From positions 1 to 53,638 of the forward strand of contig JABVXU010000373.1 of assembly GCA_013365365.1 (NCBI GenBank): a DNA stretch of 53,638 nt, given 5' to 3'. A program made the position numbers and the translations under genes. Under the pieces are notes generated by a model. It was not told the origin of the DNA and searched no databases. It worked only from the letters and a program-made list of their open reading frames with translations. Below, one piece after another: positions 26,504 to 39,200 of the stretch (positions are counted from its first letter, which is position 1; every line of letters begins with the position of its first letter). The stretch is from Cruorifilaria tuberocauda (Eukaryota > Nematoda > Chromadorea > Rhabditida > Onchocercidae).

Positions 26504-26766
26504 AACCGATCAGAGGAACCGATCATCGACGAATGCCCGATGATTGCAAACCACACGAAACAAACCGATCGGGTTAGATTGGAAAATGTAGGATGAATGA
26601 AAGGAAGGAAAGAGAAGGAAGGAATGGAATAAAGAAAGTCATTGATAGAGTCACACCTATTCTTCTTCAATTGGAAATTCCTAAAAACATTTGAACATTT
26701 TACCAATGAACCGATCTAACTAATCAATCAATCAACCGATTTAACCAAATACACCAATCAACCGAC
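26504..26766. promoter_or_regulatory. Cluster of AACCGAT/AACCGAC motifs upstream of calponin gene
   Basis: AACCGAT occurs at 26504, 26517, 26563, 26709 and 26734, and AACCGAC at 26760, all in the same orientation. This is 360-625 bp before the calponin-like start codon, on whose strand it reads ATCGGTT. The first group also contains an ATCATCG...CGATGAT inverted repeat (26522-26544). A regulatory role is inferred from density and position only; it could also be a decayed minisatellite. Confidence 0.4.
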
Positions 26767-29033
26767 CTAATCAAGTCAACCAAAATCAATCAGTAAAATT
26801 GTTTGCAATACAATGCATCGATCCTGTCTCTCTATCCACATCACTTATCACCTACATCTTTTTCAGTTAATTAAATTAAATTTTGTAAGCAAAATAAATT
26901 TTTTGCATAGTAAATATAAAGATTAGGATGCTAATGATATTTTTGCACATTTTTTTTTGTAAATTTAATTTGTTTTTTTAAAAAATATATATAATATTAT
27001 TTAAAATAATTGATGTGGAAAAGTTTTAAAAAAGAAAAATAACAATAAAAAGAAATTTTATTCATTCATTTTTTAGTTTCTTTAATTTTTATTTAGTTGA
27101 TAGATTAGGGAGGAGAAGAAGAAAGAGATAGAGGGAGAAAGAGAGATTGAAATATTTACATATGACCTGGATTAATTTCAGGTTTCTCCGTATTTTCTTC
27201 CACATGTAATATTGGATTGTTAGATAAACAATGAATAGTAGTACTAAAATATGTTAATATTCAATGTTCAAATTTTCTATGAAAATATTTCCGGCGGGTA
27301 CTGTCTTATTTTAATAATTTTTTGCACAATTAAAATATTTCGATATTTTATTATTGAGTTGAATAATTCAATTTAATTTATCGAATGATGATAACGAAAG
27401 ATGGAAAGAAAATTTAGAGAAAAAAAAAGTATATGAAATAATCATTAATAGATAATGTCAATTGTTTCATCATCATCATTCCAATATTCATCGTTATTTC
27501 AATAATCATCATTGTTTCAATAATCATCATTATTTTAATAATCATTAATAAATAATGCATTAATTATTTCATTTATAAAATCAAAAATGATATACTGATT
27601 ACAGAATTTCCAAAAAATATGATAATAAAATTTAGAAAATAATTTAAGCCTAGAAATGATTATTTTAATTCTTTTTTTGTATTAAAAATTTGTACAGTAA
27701 CAGTTTAAATGATAAAATATGCAAATATGATCGTGCTTGTGGAAAAATGAAATGATATGATAAAAGTTTTTCGTCTTTTATCTACGATACGGCATTCCGC
27801 GGTCATGATGTACCATAAATTTAAATAAGGTCAAATAATACGTCTAGTTTATGCAGTGCATTTCTCTAAACTTTAAACGTTATTGATAGGCTCCCTTCAA
27901 TTCAATTTACACTACTGATAAAATTGATAGAAGTCATGATAATTATAATTCGTAAAAAAATAAAATGGGAAAAACAAATTCTAGTAAATTATTTATTTGT
28001 AATATCATTCATATATTGATTATAAACTATTCTTTTGCAAAATATGCAAATATTTTTAAAATTCTCTTTTTCACAGAGTACTTCGGAGTCACTGACTTGA
28101 TCAAACTTTAATTTAATGAATGAAATTTCATTTTTTTTTGAAAAGTACAAGTTAATCAGCCAAAATGATTGAATTTTTAGCATTGCATATCTTTTGATGG
28201 TTGGTATAGAAGATGTGTTGATGTTGAATTACTATTATAATGTGTTAAAGTGGAACATTTTCCTGATGTTTCATATGTGACTATTCATCCAATTGTCATC
28301 AATGAATCGATAGTTGTTGAAATAATGACAGTTTGTGAATTTCACATTCAAATCAAAAGTATCGTGATGTGTGGTATAAGATCACTTAATCTCCTTTTTT
28401 TTTAAAGCATTTATAGCATCTAAATCATTTGGTAAGGGTATATAAAGTCATAAATACTGTTTAAATAAGTAACTGTCTCAATGGCATTGAAAATCAAATC
28501 CAATACGCACCAAAAATTTCTGATATTCAAGAGTTTTTTATTTAAAATCCAGTAAAAGTTGTCAAATAACTCAAACAAACTCTGATATTTATGTTGCATA
28601 AAAAATTTTTTACAGCTATTTTATTGCATAAATGAAAATAATAATGAATAATAACGAACAATAATGAAAAATGAGAGATAAAGCTCCAAGAAGATGATAT
28701 AGAGGATATGATGAAAATAGTCAAAACTAACGTGATTACAGTGAAAATTAAATATTACCAGTCTGAAGCAAAACAAATGATCAAGTCTTAAAATAACTTC
28801 AAACTGATAGAGAATTCATTTGAAACTAGAATCACTCGCCAACATGAAGTATTTCAAAAATTTGGATATGAAATGTAATTAACTCTCATGATCTAAGAAA
28901 TGAATAAAGTAATCCCGTTTGTTGATAATCATCGAACCTTTAAATTAAGTAATTAATTTTAGAGGAACAAATATAATACATAAGACAGAGAATTGAAGAA
29001 AGTTGGAAACCTAAAAGCATATCCCAACAGAAA

Positions 29034-32000
29034 TTAAACCAACTCAACCGATACATCAGCAATATTTTCGTCCGTAAATAGTGCCTTAAATGCTGTTTCT
29101 GGAAAATCCGCATAAAGTTTGCAAGCACGATCGCAATCAAGCATGAAATTCGCTTCGATAAACGAAACACAAATTTTGCGTGTAGCAAGATCTGGAAGTA
29201 TAAATTGCGAGATCTTAAAAAATTGCGTACAAATATAAAAAGTTTAAATCAATCAACAGAACCACAAATTACTAATAACCAGAATTTCATTTTAAAAAAA
29301 CTCAGGAAATAAACCTCAAACTATTTTTTTCCGATCTTTTATAGCATTATTCGAAACCAAAGCTAAACAAATATAGGCTGAACAGAAGACTATCTGGATT
29401 CTAGAAAAAAGATAATCTAAATCAATAGATACCAGATTTTTTGAAAATTTAGAAGAAAAATAAAAAGATCAAATTTCGCAAAAACAAAGTAGCAAAGTAC
29501 TAAAAATTACTGGAAAAACAAACCGTCAGAGTCCCACTTCAACATTATATCCATTTCATACATTGCTCGAGACTGTGCATTTGGCACAATCCCGCGAGGA
29601 GGTTTCTCCCTAAAAAATGCTTTCTTACCAAATGCGCTTCTTTAAGATATCATATGATGAAAAAAAGAAAAATAATCCTGGCTATTATTTCCCTCCTTTC
29701 ATCTATTTTAAATTACTGAATTCGAGAAAGATTCTGAATAATCGTACCTAGTTACAGTTTTAATCACATCTTTGATAACTTCATTGATTTTCTCCTGCAT
29801 TTCGCTCCACTTCACATCATATAATTTCTCCCATTGGTCAATAAAACTTTTGCAATCCATCTTAAGTTAAATTAAAAGCATTTATTTTTAAATGAAAAAA
29901 CTGGCATATAAAATTTAGTTTAAATTAATCAAAAAAAAAAACAGCGCTATGACAAAATTAAGAAATTGGTCAAAATGAAAACAACTGATTTCATAGTCAA
30001 GTTAGTACATGTTATAAAATAAAAAATGACCATCCAAATAAAAACACAGTTAAAAACAATGAAAACCTTACACTTAGAGCTTTATCATCTTCATGATAAT
30101 TGAAACCTGTGAAATGAGTGTCACGATCATCTAATTCATCAAGGGAAAAATCACTAAAATCAAAGATTAACTTTTCCCGCAGAAAAAATCAGTGTGAAAA
30201 TACTGAAATATTATATAAATTTCAGATAGAACGACTGATTTTTTTTAATCAAATTACTTTTTGATTACATACAATTGTATGCAAACTCTTAAAGACTTAA
30301 AATCATTTAAAACAAACTCCTAAAGCTCAAAGTGACAGTCTATTTAAACTGCTAACTGGCATTCGCTCTCTCAATTTACAATAGTTCCTTATCAGGATCT
30401 TCGGAGCAAAACCAATGAATCATGGCAATATTTAGCCATTTTTATTCTTAAACTCGGATACTCATGAAATTCTAAAGAAAATGATTTTTAGGGGAATATT
30501 TAATTTCAAATAAACCTACTTGACTGCAAATCGTACCCAAAAATTCTTGTATAAAAACAGCTTTAGCGGTTGTAAACATCGCAAAAATATGACATAATGT
30601 AAGTCAAATTTCACCATATTGCCACTATCCGGTCTTCGAAAGAGGACAGGCCGATCAATATATTTGCACGCAATCTAAAAAGAATCACAAAATTATTTTA
30701 TACATCAGTTCTTTAAGTTCTGTAAAAAGTTCTACAATTTAATCAATAATTATTACCAAATATATCCGATTTACTGTTTTAAACGCACCTTAGGCCCACT
30801 TTCGATAAGACGAATAATATACGATAAATTATCAGTCACATGTATATCCAGACCTCGCGCAAGATTCCACGGCTTGATTATCCAGGTATTATCCATATTC
30901 CTGAATATATTGGGATACTATTATGATATATTGTCAAATAAAATTTGCATTTCTAAGATCACTTGACTGAGAATCATTGACACCATGAAGTCCAGGACTA
31001 AAATTGCAAATACGTAGTTCTAACATTTTTCGAAACTAACAGTATTTGTAAAATTAACACTGATTTATTTTTATTTGAAAATTATAACAAAAGGATTGCT
31101 CTTTAGGTATCCACAATTTTCATGAATCAGTGCCAATTAAAACCTATCACTTACACGAAGCAAGAGCTAAACAAACTTGAGTGCTCGTTGTTGATAATAC
31201 GTTACGAACTGTGGCAATTCAGTTTCAAGATTGAAAGTTGTTTCGAACCACAGTGGTTGCCAGTGCATCAGTTTCGGATCTACTACATTATCACGATATA
31301 CTGATTGTATTGTCGCTGACAATAAATCTTTTACCGTTAAGACGTTGTCATATGGGAACCGATTTACTAAAGCTTTCGGATTTTTCTCATACAAATATCT
31401 GAAATTAAATTTTTCATTCTCAAAAGTTGATTTCGAAGAAATTTAAACTTGTATTCACTTTTACATCAAACCTTCCTATTTACCTCTATAATGAAAAAGA
31501 TGGTACGAATTAATATCGAAGAGCATATCAGGAAACACTGAGTGCAACTATTAATACAAAATTTGAAGCAACTTACTTATAATCGCTGAAATGCTTCCGC
31601 ATCCATATCAGATCAGCATCCTCAATGCAATCAACTTTTACAATTTCAACTGTTTTTAAATTTGAAAAAAGTTTCAAATCATCACCAAATACACGTACTT
31701 TTCCCGATGATAAATTAATACCGGGAACGATACTTGGAGCACTTAATGGTAAAACGTCAGGAACGCGACAACGCTAAAATATTGGAGAATGAGGCAAACT
31801 ATTCTACAGGAATTCTACTCACAAAAGCATATGTGAACATATTTGTATATGCTTCTTTTACATTCAGCTCGATGATATGATGTGTCTTTCTAACAAAAAA
31901 CAAGAAATCTTTAATACAACCGACTTTTATAACTTCATTTACTTTAAAGTTTGGAAAGGCAATACAAAACTGCTTTACAGTGAAATGCGAATCCGGAGCA

Positions 32001-34240
32001 ATGATATGTTCAAGTTTTTCGCCTGTTAAATCTACAGGAGTCCACGGGTGCATTAAAATATGACGCCATTCTGGATGAGCTCTCATAATCATTGTGTCAA
32101 CATAATCACGAGTAACAGTTTCTGGAATATTGAGGATAATTTCTGCTAATGAACTTTGCCGAAATACAGGCAATAACGAAATCATTAACCAAAAACTCAT
32201 AAATTACCTTCAACTTCCACATTCTGAATAGGAAATAACAAGTTGTAGGCAATATTTTCCGGCGTATGAAAGATAGGTACCATTCGACAGTTAGGCATAT
32301 GACTGTGACCAATTCGAACGCCAAACTCATCGGGCATGTACCATAATGGCATATCGCACTCATCCGGTTCCCAAAAGGGAAATCGTTAAGTTGGAAAGAA
32401 ATTAATTTTAACGAATCTAGTTAAATTCATGAAGAACATGAATTATAGACTTTATACAAAAATCGCAGTAATTTAAAGCGAGACGGACTTTATTATAATG
32501 TGAAATCTTTGGATATTTTAGATACCTTTTCCACGAAACGCATTGTATAAGTGTGAATGTAACGCCACATCTGGCGCAAAACTTCATTAATTCGGCGTTC
32601 TTCTTCTGATGCAGTAGTGAGACTTCCTGACATCGGCGTCCCTGTTATACTTTCCGGACTGCGGTGTTCTGCAAGAGAAATAGTAGCGATTCGATGTAAA
32701 AAATATAATATGCAGATCAAATCATTGCTAATATTCTGCAAAATGATTCCTGTCGTCGTGTGCGATTAGAAATTTTAAATCTTTTGTCAACAGGATTAAA
32801 ATATGCCGTTTAATATTGCAATTCCTAAGTATTATATGAAAGCTAGAAAAATTGAAAATGAAGGGGTTTACCCTTAAAATTACTGGGTCCAGCATCATCA
32901 TGAAGTCTTGAGCCATCTAACCCAGCATCACTATCACATTTATCGTTAGAATGCTTTTTAGTACTGCTACTGTGGCTCATCGATTTTAATATATCTTCTT
33001 CCCGTTGATTTCCACTTAGACTTTGTGCTTCGTCACCACTACTGCCATAATCCGAATGACTTTCTGCTGTACTTCCTTCTTGTTCCTCAAATAAATACAA
33101 AACAATTTATGTCAAACTCAGTATTGTTATATACTATATATATACATGTTATATACTGTATGTATCGGTTATTTATTGTTTTGCAAGAAAACATTCTTCT
33201 AAACTATTTTTTGATCACCATATTCTAAATACAATCATAAATGCTAATAACGATAGTAATTAAAAACTATCAAGTACCAATCGTCATTAACGATCGTATT
33301 AATGCGAATGTAATGTCATGTTCGAAATAATGAAGAATCTTGAATTTGGGACGCAGCTTGTGAGTAATTGGATGCTACACACTATTTATGTATTCTTTTT
33401 GAAGAAAACTAATAATGAACTTTAATCCTCTGTCTGATATCAAAGTATTGGGATCCATTCATTTAGCAATACGGAAACATACTTCAATATTGAAAACGTT
33501 ACAAATGCGATCCAAGAGACCAGGAATCTCGTGCAGTTGTTTACGTGCAATCTGTGGTCGAAAAGTCCAAGCATGATCTATGAGGAAAATGCTGAAAGAG
33601 AACAAAAATCGAAGTGAAAAATATATCAAATGTAAATAATAAAAATTGCCGACCTGATGAAATTTTTGAACTCATTAAATACGAAAAATTTAAATCAAGT
33701 GATCTTTATAATGAAATTAATATAATTTAATATAACCATGTGACTCATATATGCTTTACTTTCTTCTAGTTAGCTCTTTTCTTTCTCTTGTATTTTATTC
33801 CTGTCGGTTAAAAACAAAACTGCAATTTCTTCTAAAAAATAAATCTTATACATAACATGAAATATGCTTTCCATCTCATACTATTTCTTTTATCATTTAG
33901 CCCGGTGATATCGTCCATAGTATAAAAGTTCAAATGAATTTTGCAAAAGTTAGTTAAACTCTTTAAATAATCTCAGATTCCAGAAATGATCAAATCTCAT
34001 TTACCAGTTTGGGTCATCTGTTCTCAATTGTTGCAACGCCACAACTGTATATTGATGTTTGCCATCTTCATTAATCTCTTCCAACATTTGAAAAAAATCA
34101 CCCGCATCAAATATTTCATTGACAAGCTTTTCATGCAAACGTCTCCAGAAATGCTTTGGTACACCCGCTGCTAATAACTGCTGCTGATGTCTCGATTCAA
34201 AACTCTCATATTTTTTATCATCAACGTTTTCCATTTTCAT
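29034..34240 (-). CDS. ttll-12: Tubulin-tyrosine ligase-like protein 12 ortholog (14 exons, 706 aa)
   Basis: Ortholog of TTLL12, an atypical TTL-family protein with an N-terminal SET-like part and a C-terminal TTL (ATP-grasp) part; the human protein has been linked to tubulin and histone modification without clear ligase activity. Exons: 34240-34005, 33591-33483, 33085-32872, 32668-32526, 32358-32208, 32121-31979, 31773-31577, 31398-31177, 30900-30789, 30674-30520, 30153-30072, 29860-29748, 29609-29524, 29191-29034 (TAA). Recognisable blocks, matching the human protein in order: [14 protein letters not shown] (exon 1), [12 protein letters not shown] (2), MWRYIHTY (4), [11 protein letters not shown] (5), TVTRDY and HPWTPVDL (6), [16 protein letters not shown] and [13 protein letters not shown] (8), [17 protein letters not shown] (9), KYIDRPVLF and [10 protein letters not shown] (10), [12 protein letters not shown] (11), [11 protein letters not shown] (13), and [13 protein letters not shown] (14), which keeps the E-x-N metal-site pattern. 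Exon 3 (residues 116-186) is a Ser/Asp-rich insertion absent from the human protein. The acceptor of exon 5 is abnormal (see findings), and that of exon 3 (TTTGAG) is weak. An upstream TGTGCAG (AG at 34257-34258) could be a trans-splice or 5'UTR acceptor 16 nt before ATG. Introns are 86-413 nt. Confidence 0.95.
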
Positions 34241-34439
34241 CCTTCAAGCTAACATTCTGCACAATCATTTCTCAATTATTCGAAATGCACAATAATAACT
34301 GATCACAGTGTTAAATAATTATAGTAATTAAGAATACCTATAGGTGCCAATTAAACTTACATAACTAATATTTTTATAACAATTAAATCGTTCAATTGAA
34401 AATTTACAGACTAAATAAGGCTGATTTTTCGAATAAGCC

Positions 34440-34469
34440 ATACGTACGTGAAGAATACGTACGTGAAAG
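34440..34469. promoter_or_regulatory. 15-bp direct repeat ATACGTACGTGAA x2 upstream of ttll-12
   Basis: Two adjacent copies (34440-34454 and 34455-34469) of a unit containing the palindrome TACGTA/ACGT lie 200 bp before the ttll-12 start codon. They are a candidate promoter element by position only. Confidence 0.35.
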
Positions 34470-34984
34470 AACAAATTTACCAATTTGCAAAATTACCAAT
34501 AGAAAGTTAATCAAAAATTAGTATACTTTGGCGTGATTTAACCTTAAAAGACTAAAAGCAATACGACACTTTTCCTCTGCTTCTTTTCCAATTTTGTCAC
34601 TCTATAACAGCACTATATTTCTATAATATTGACCAGTCTTTATGCTCTCCTCATTTGCTATATTCTCTTCTCACCTCCTAGTGTTATCAATAAAATTATA
34701 AAAAGGATATTTTGGAATATTTTCGTCTTTCCCTCCTCCGCACAATCTTATCACTGCTTATCATTTTCTCACAATCTATCAGACACATTTTCTATTTACC
34801 ATCAATCTTTCTCTCTTTTTTCTCTTTCCTCTTTCTCCCTTTTCTCTCTCGCTCTCTCTCCCTCTATGCAATGATCCTGATCCGGTTACTTTTAAATCTC
34901 TCAAATTGTTCTATTTCTGATCTGAGAAAGAGAGTAAACATCTGACAATTGTTGTAATTATCAAAGAAAGTCAACAGATAACAG

Positions 34985-35006
34985 ACAACAACAACAACAA
35001 CAACAA
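34985..35006. repeat. (CAA)n microsatellite
   Basis: Seven CAA units. Confidence 0.95.
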
Positions 35007-36599
35007 AAATTACAAAATATCAATTTGACAATTAATGAGGTAAACATATAACTAATTAACTTCTCATATTCAAATTTGCATGTTGTTTGTTAAAATTTCA
35101 TGATGATTAACAGAAAAGAATTTTAAAAATTATCACTTATCGATTGATATTAAATTTAAATATTTAATAAATTTTCAAATCCTCCGTTTCAACCACACAT
35201 ACATAACTTAACACTAATTGTACATAAATTCCTATCGTTCTTTCTAAGTATTCGAGTTATTCATTTCAAATTTTGTATAGCAAAAAAGCCATTTCAAATT
35301 CACGAATTGAAATTAATTTTAGTTCAATGCGTTTCATATGAATTTAAATTTCAAGTTAAAGTTTAATCGGAAATTATTTAATATCAAGTAAGGCATCTTC
35401 TATAATTATTATCATCTGTAATATTTAAATAGATATAAATACGGTATATTCTGGATCAATTTTTCATTTTTATTGAAATTAAGCGTCGAAAATTTAGTGA
35501 AAGAATTTAACTCTTACTTTCTTAACCTAAATTTGAAATTCTTTAATTTAAAATTTAATATCATTTTCCGATGTATTACTCCTTACTGATCAACAAATAA
35601 TTTCTTAGTGTATTTGATTATCATTATACTTCTTCTGATAAAATAGCATATTAGAGCACATGCTTGGAGCATAAAATGTATTATATTCCTTATTGATTAA
35701 AAATAATAAATTCGATAATTTGACGAAGTAGGTCATTCTGATCACGGAGTGAAGTCATGCGTGATGAGTTTGCGAGATTACACAGGAAGTCAAAGTCGCT
35801 ATTTGAACTTGATAACATTCACTTATCACTCATACATTCCAATAATTGATAATTCGATATTTGCTTAAGAAAATTTGATCAAAGTTCTTAGACGTTAACT
35901 AAATAGCAAATTGTAAATCTTAAGCTAATATTAAAATGGTAATAAAATTCATGCTGTAAATGATGCACTATTAATTAATTCATTAGATGAAGGAAATTTT
36001 CAAAGTTCATATATTATTCGATTTAAAGTAAAGTAATTCATTGAAAGCAAAAAAAAGCAATAAATTAAGGGTAATTCTTGAAGAATTTGTCCATCAGAAT
36101 CTCATTATAAATTGAATTGAGTGAGTAATGTCAATTAAAGCGATGAAATATGTGAAAATGTTTTAAGTAAGGATAAGAAAATTTTTGAAAAAGATAAATA
36201 ATGAGAGAATAAGATGATGATGAATAAATTGTGATGAGGTGAAGCTTTACTGATAATGAATTTCCAATGGTTTCATTTTTTAAACATTTCTCAAAGTAAT
36301 ATGTTTCATTAGTGATATGGGAAATTTCAACGGGCGAATAATAAATGATAATTTATTAGTAGATAATTCATAATAATGATACTTTGTAGTATTACGTCGG
36401 AGTAAAAGTCGTAATGTTAGGTTTTATTTACTAAGAAATATTCCATTGAAAATGTATATATCGTTCTTTATCGATGAGATAATTTAGTTTTACTTTCAGC
36501 TTTTTTTTCTTTTAGTGAAACCTCTTTCTGTTTAGCAGAATTTCTTATTCGATAATTTCATTTCCGATATGAGGTGTATCAATTAATTGTATTGATAAA

Positions 36600-36618
36600 A
36601 AGAGAGAGGGAGAGGGAG

Positions 36619-36655
<37 letters not shown>
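36600..36655. repeat. (GA)n microsatellite
   Basis: GA/GGA tract with GG interruptions, in DNA between ttll-12 and the Ser-rich gene. Confidence 0.95.
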
Positions 36656-38449
36656 GAAAGACGTTCTTATTATTTATTTTTCTCTTTAAAGTGGTCATTT
36701 TAATCAAATAGTGTAATTTCTTGCAAAATGTTTAATGATATTGAATGATAGAGAAGAATATTATCATTTGTTAAGAAACTTTAGTCTATTAGCTCGAAAG
36801 AATAAAAAGATTTTTTTTTTTATCAAACTGATAACAAATTAGAGAAATTCAATAATCAGTTCAATTTTCTCAACTTGCATTTTCTTTTTGAATTAATTTT
36901 TTTTTCGTTTAATTGAAAAACAATATTTCTTGTCATCTTTTACTTTTATCACTATCATTATCATTATCATTATTGTTATTACTTTGTTTATTATTGTCAT
37001 TATTATTATATCTTTATCGCAATTATTATTGCTATCATTAGTAATACTATTTTTGTAAATGAAATAATTATTTTGAAAAAAAAAGAATTAAGCAGAGGAA
37101 AGTGATGATTATTCAAGAAATATTACTGCAAGTAAGTTTTTTTTCAAAAGATAGCTATAATTAAATATTCATTCATTTTATCTCTATGAAATATTTTAAA
37201 AATAAATTTTTGAAAAATGTCATGCATATGCAATGAATAAAGGAATTTACATTTAATTCATCCTATTGAAGAAACTTTTTTTTGAATTCCAGCTTGAAAT
37301 TACAACAATTGTTTTTTTTATAAAATGGAATCTTATGCAAGACAAAGTAAAATTATAAATATAATCCATCAAATCTTTAGTCTTTTCAGATTTTTTAAAC
37401 TTTCAAAGATTTAAGATAAATTTGAAAGCAAAAAATAGCTGATAACTCTTAAATTGCAGTGAAGTGATGAAATAATCAATTCAAAATTTTTCGCTTTACT
37501 AAAATGAATTTTAATTTTTTATTAAGTGAAAAATCACTAATATTAGATTTTGTGGTTTTTAAGAATTTAATAATATAGCACTTATATTGTGAAAAGATTA
37601 TCCTTCTAGTAAAATACTGGCTATTCTTTTCAATTTCGAAATATTCATTTCCGAATGTATCTACGTATGTGTGTGTACGTGTGTTTACGCTTGTATACGT
37701 TTATGTGCATACATAGATGTGTAAATGTTAATTATGAAATGTATTGACGATTTTATTCATAATTTCCTGAAATGAAGAAATGACGTAAATAGATTGATGA
37801 TTCACACTTGACGATACTTTTTTAACGTCGTCAAATCGGGTTTATCTATTATCCTCCTGAGAATCCGTCTTTTTTTAAGTCAATCAATGCTAATCTTTCG
37901 ATTTTGGAATTTCAAATAACGATGATATTGTGCGTAAATGTATTATTACAGTCTAAAAAGTTAATTCTTACTTCTTCTCTTTAAAAATTTTCTCAATTTT
38001 AATTTCAATGTGAAATAATTATAAAAGATTTTAAATTTTTTGTGTTAAATTTGCTCAAATTACTAAATGATTCATTTCTTTCTTTTCAGCTTATTACTTC
38101 CTTTTCTCTTTTTTTTTAGCTAACGTTAATTGAAATGAATGAGATTTAATCAACTCTCTTTCTCATTTTCTTTTCAAAGGTATTGGAAAATTTTCCTTTT
38201 CAATTTAATATAAGAATCCTTCATTGTAAATAAATATGAATGATTCCGTAAATTGAATAAGTAATTAATAACAGACGTGAAATTCTCTCACAGAGAAATC
38301 TTTTAAATTTCATAATATTGTTTGCTTCAATTTTTTTTTTCTCCTCACTTCACTCAATTGATATTACTTTCTTAACTGACCAAATATCCCATCGTTAAAT
38401 CGATGACCACTCAGTGCTTTCCATTATGATAGCAATACTGAATGATGAA

Positions 38450-38830
38450 AACAGTATTATTATTACTATTACGTTTTTTATTATCAATCATTATTATTAT
38501 TATTATTTATTGCCATTTTATTATTATTACTATTATTATTACTGCTAATTATTATTATTAATATCATTATTCATTGTTATTATTACTATTAATCATTATT
38601 TATTATTATTATTATTATTATCATTTATTATTGTTATTATTATTATTGTTATTATTACTAGTATTATTATTAATACTATTATCTTAATTTACAAAATTTT
38701 TTCAATTTTATCTGTTTTCCATTGGTTCTACATTACAATGATAATTCAAAATTATTATTTTCTAAAGGAATATTGTAACTATTATTACTATTATTATTAT
38801 TACTTATTATTATTACTATTATCATCATAC
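38450..38830. repeat. (ATT)n low-complexity tract
   Basis: Triplet repeats with ACT, GTT and ATC variants, broken at 38690-38770. Confidence 0.9.
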
Positions 38831-39027
38831 TAGCAAATTTATGATCGAATTGATTTGCTTTTCATTATATTAGGAAATTTGAGTTTTATAGTAATATTTA
38901 AATTGAAAAAAAATTTATTTTTCATTCTTTAAAATTTAAAACTATCATTGGTTTATTTTGTGGAAAAGAATTTTATAAAGTTTTTTTCGCAAATTTTTGA
39001 ATGCTGGAAAATTTGTAGAAAAAATAA

Positions 39028-39200
39028 ACTTATTATTATTATCGTTATTATCATATCATTATTATTTTTGTTAAGATTATCATTACTATTATTAATTATT
39101 ACTATTATTACCATTATTATTATTGCTGTCATTATTAATTACTTATTATTAGTATTATTACTATTACTGTTATTATTATTATTATTATTATTAATTATCA
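39028..39200. repeat. (ATT)n low-complexity tract
   Basis: The plus-strand open frame across it is only Ile/Leu repeats and is not a gene. Confidence 0.9.

Larger units (their letters stand above)
26143..29033. other. Interval between calponin and ttll-12, possible lone exon
   Basis: Contains the AACCGAT cluster, a GTA repeat, and a possible minus-strand terminal exon at 27156-27243. Otherwise it is AT-rich with no supported gene. Confidence 0.5.

Noticed and set aside
26392..26706. Minus-strand 104-codon frame upstream of the calponin gene
   Set aside because: Its Thr run is the GTA repeat, and the rest overlaps the motif cluster; no splice link to exon 1.
28940..29188. Minus-strand 82-codon frame
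   Set aside because: It is another frame of ttll-12 exon 14; the frame giving [13 protein letters not shown] is the conserved one.
31122..31446. Plus-strand open frames opposite ttll-12 exon 8
   Set aside because: They are antisense shadows of a strongly conserved coding exon on the minus strand.
32106..32363. Minus-strand 85-codon frame
   Set aside because: Alternative frame across ttll-12 exons 5 and 6 and their intron; no conserved residues.
34629..34945. Plus-strand frames rich in Ser/Phe/Leu
   Set aside because: They follow a pyrimidine-rich CT/TTTC tract; low complexity.
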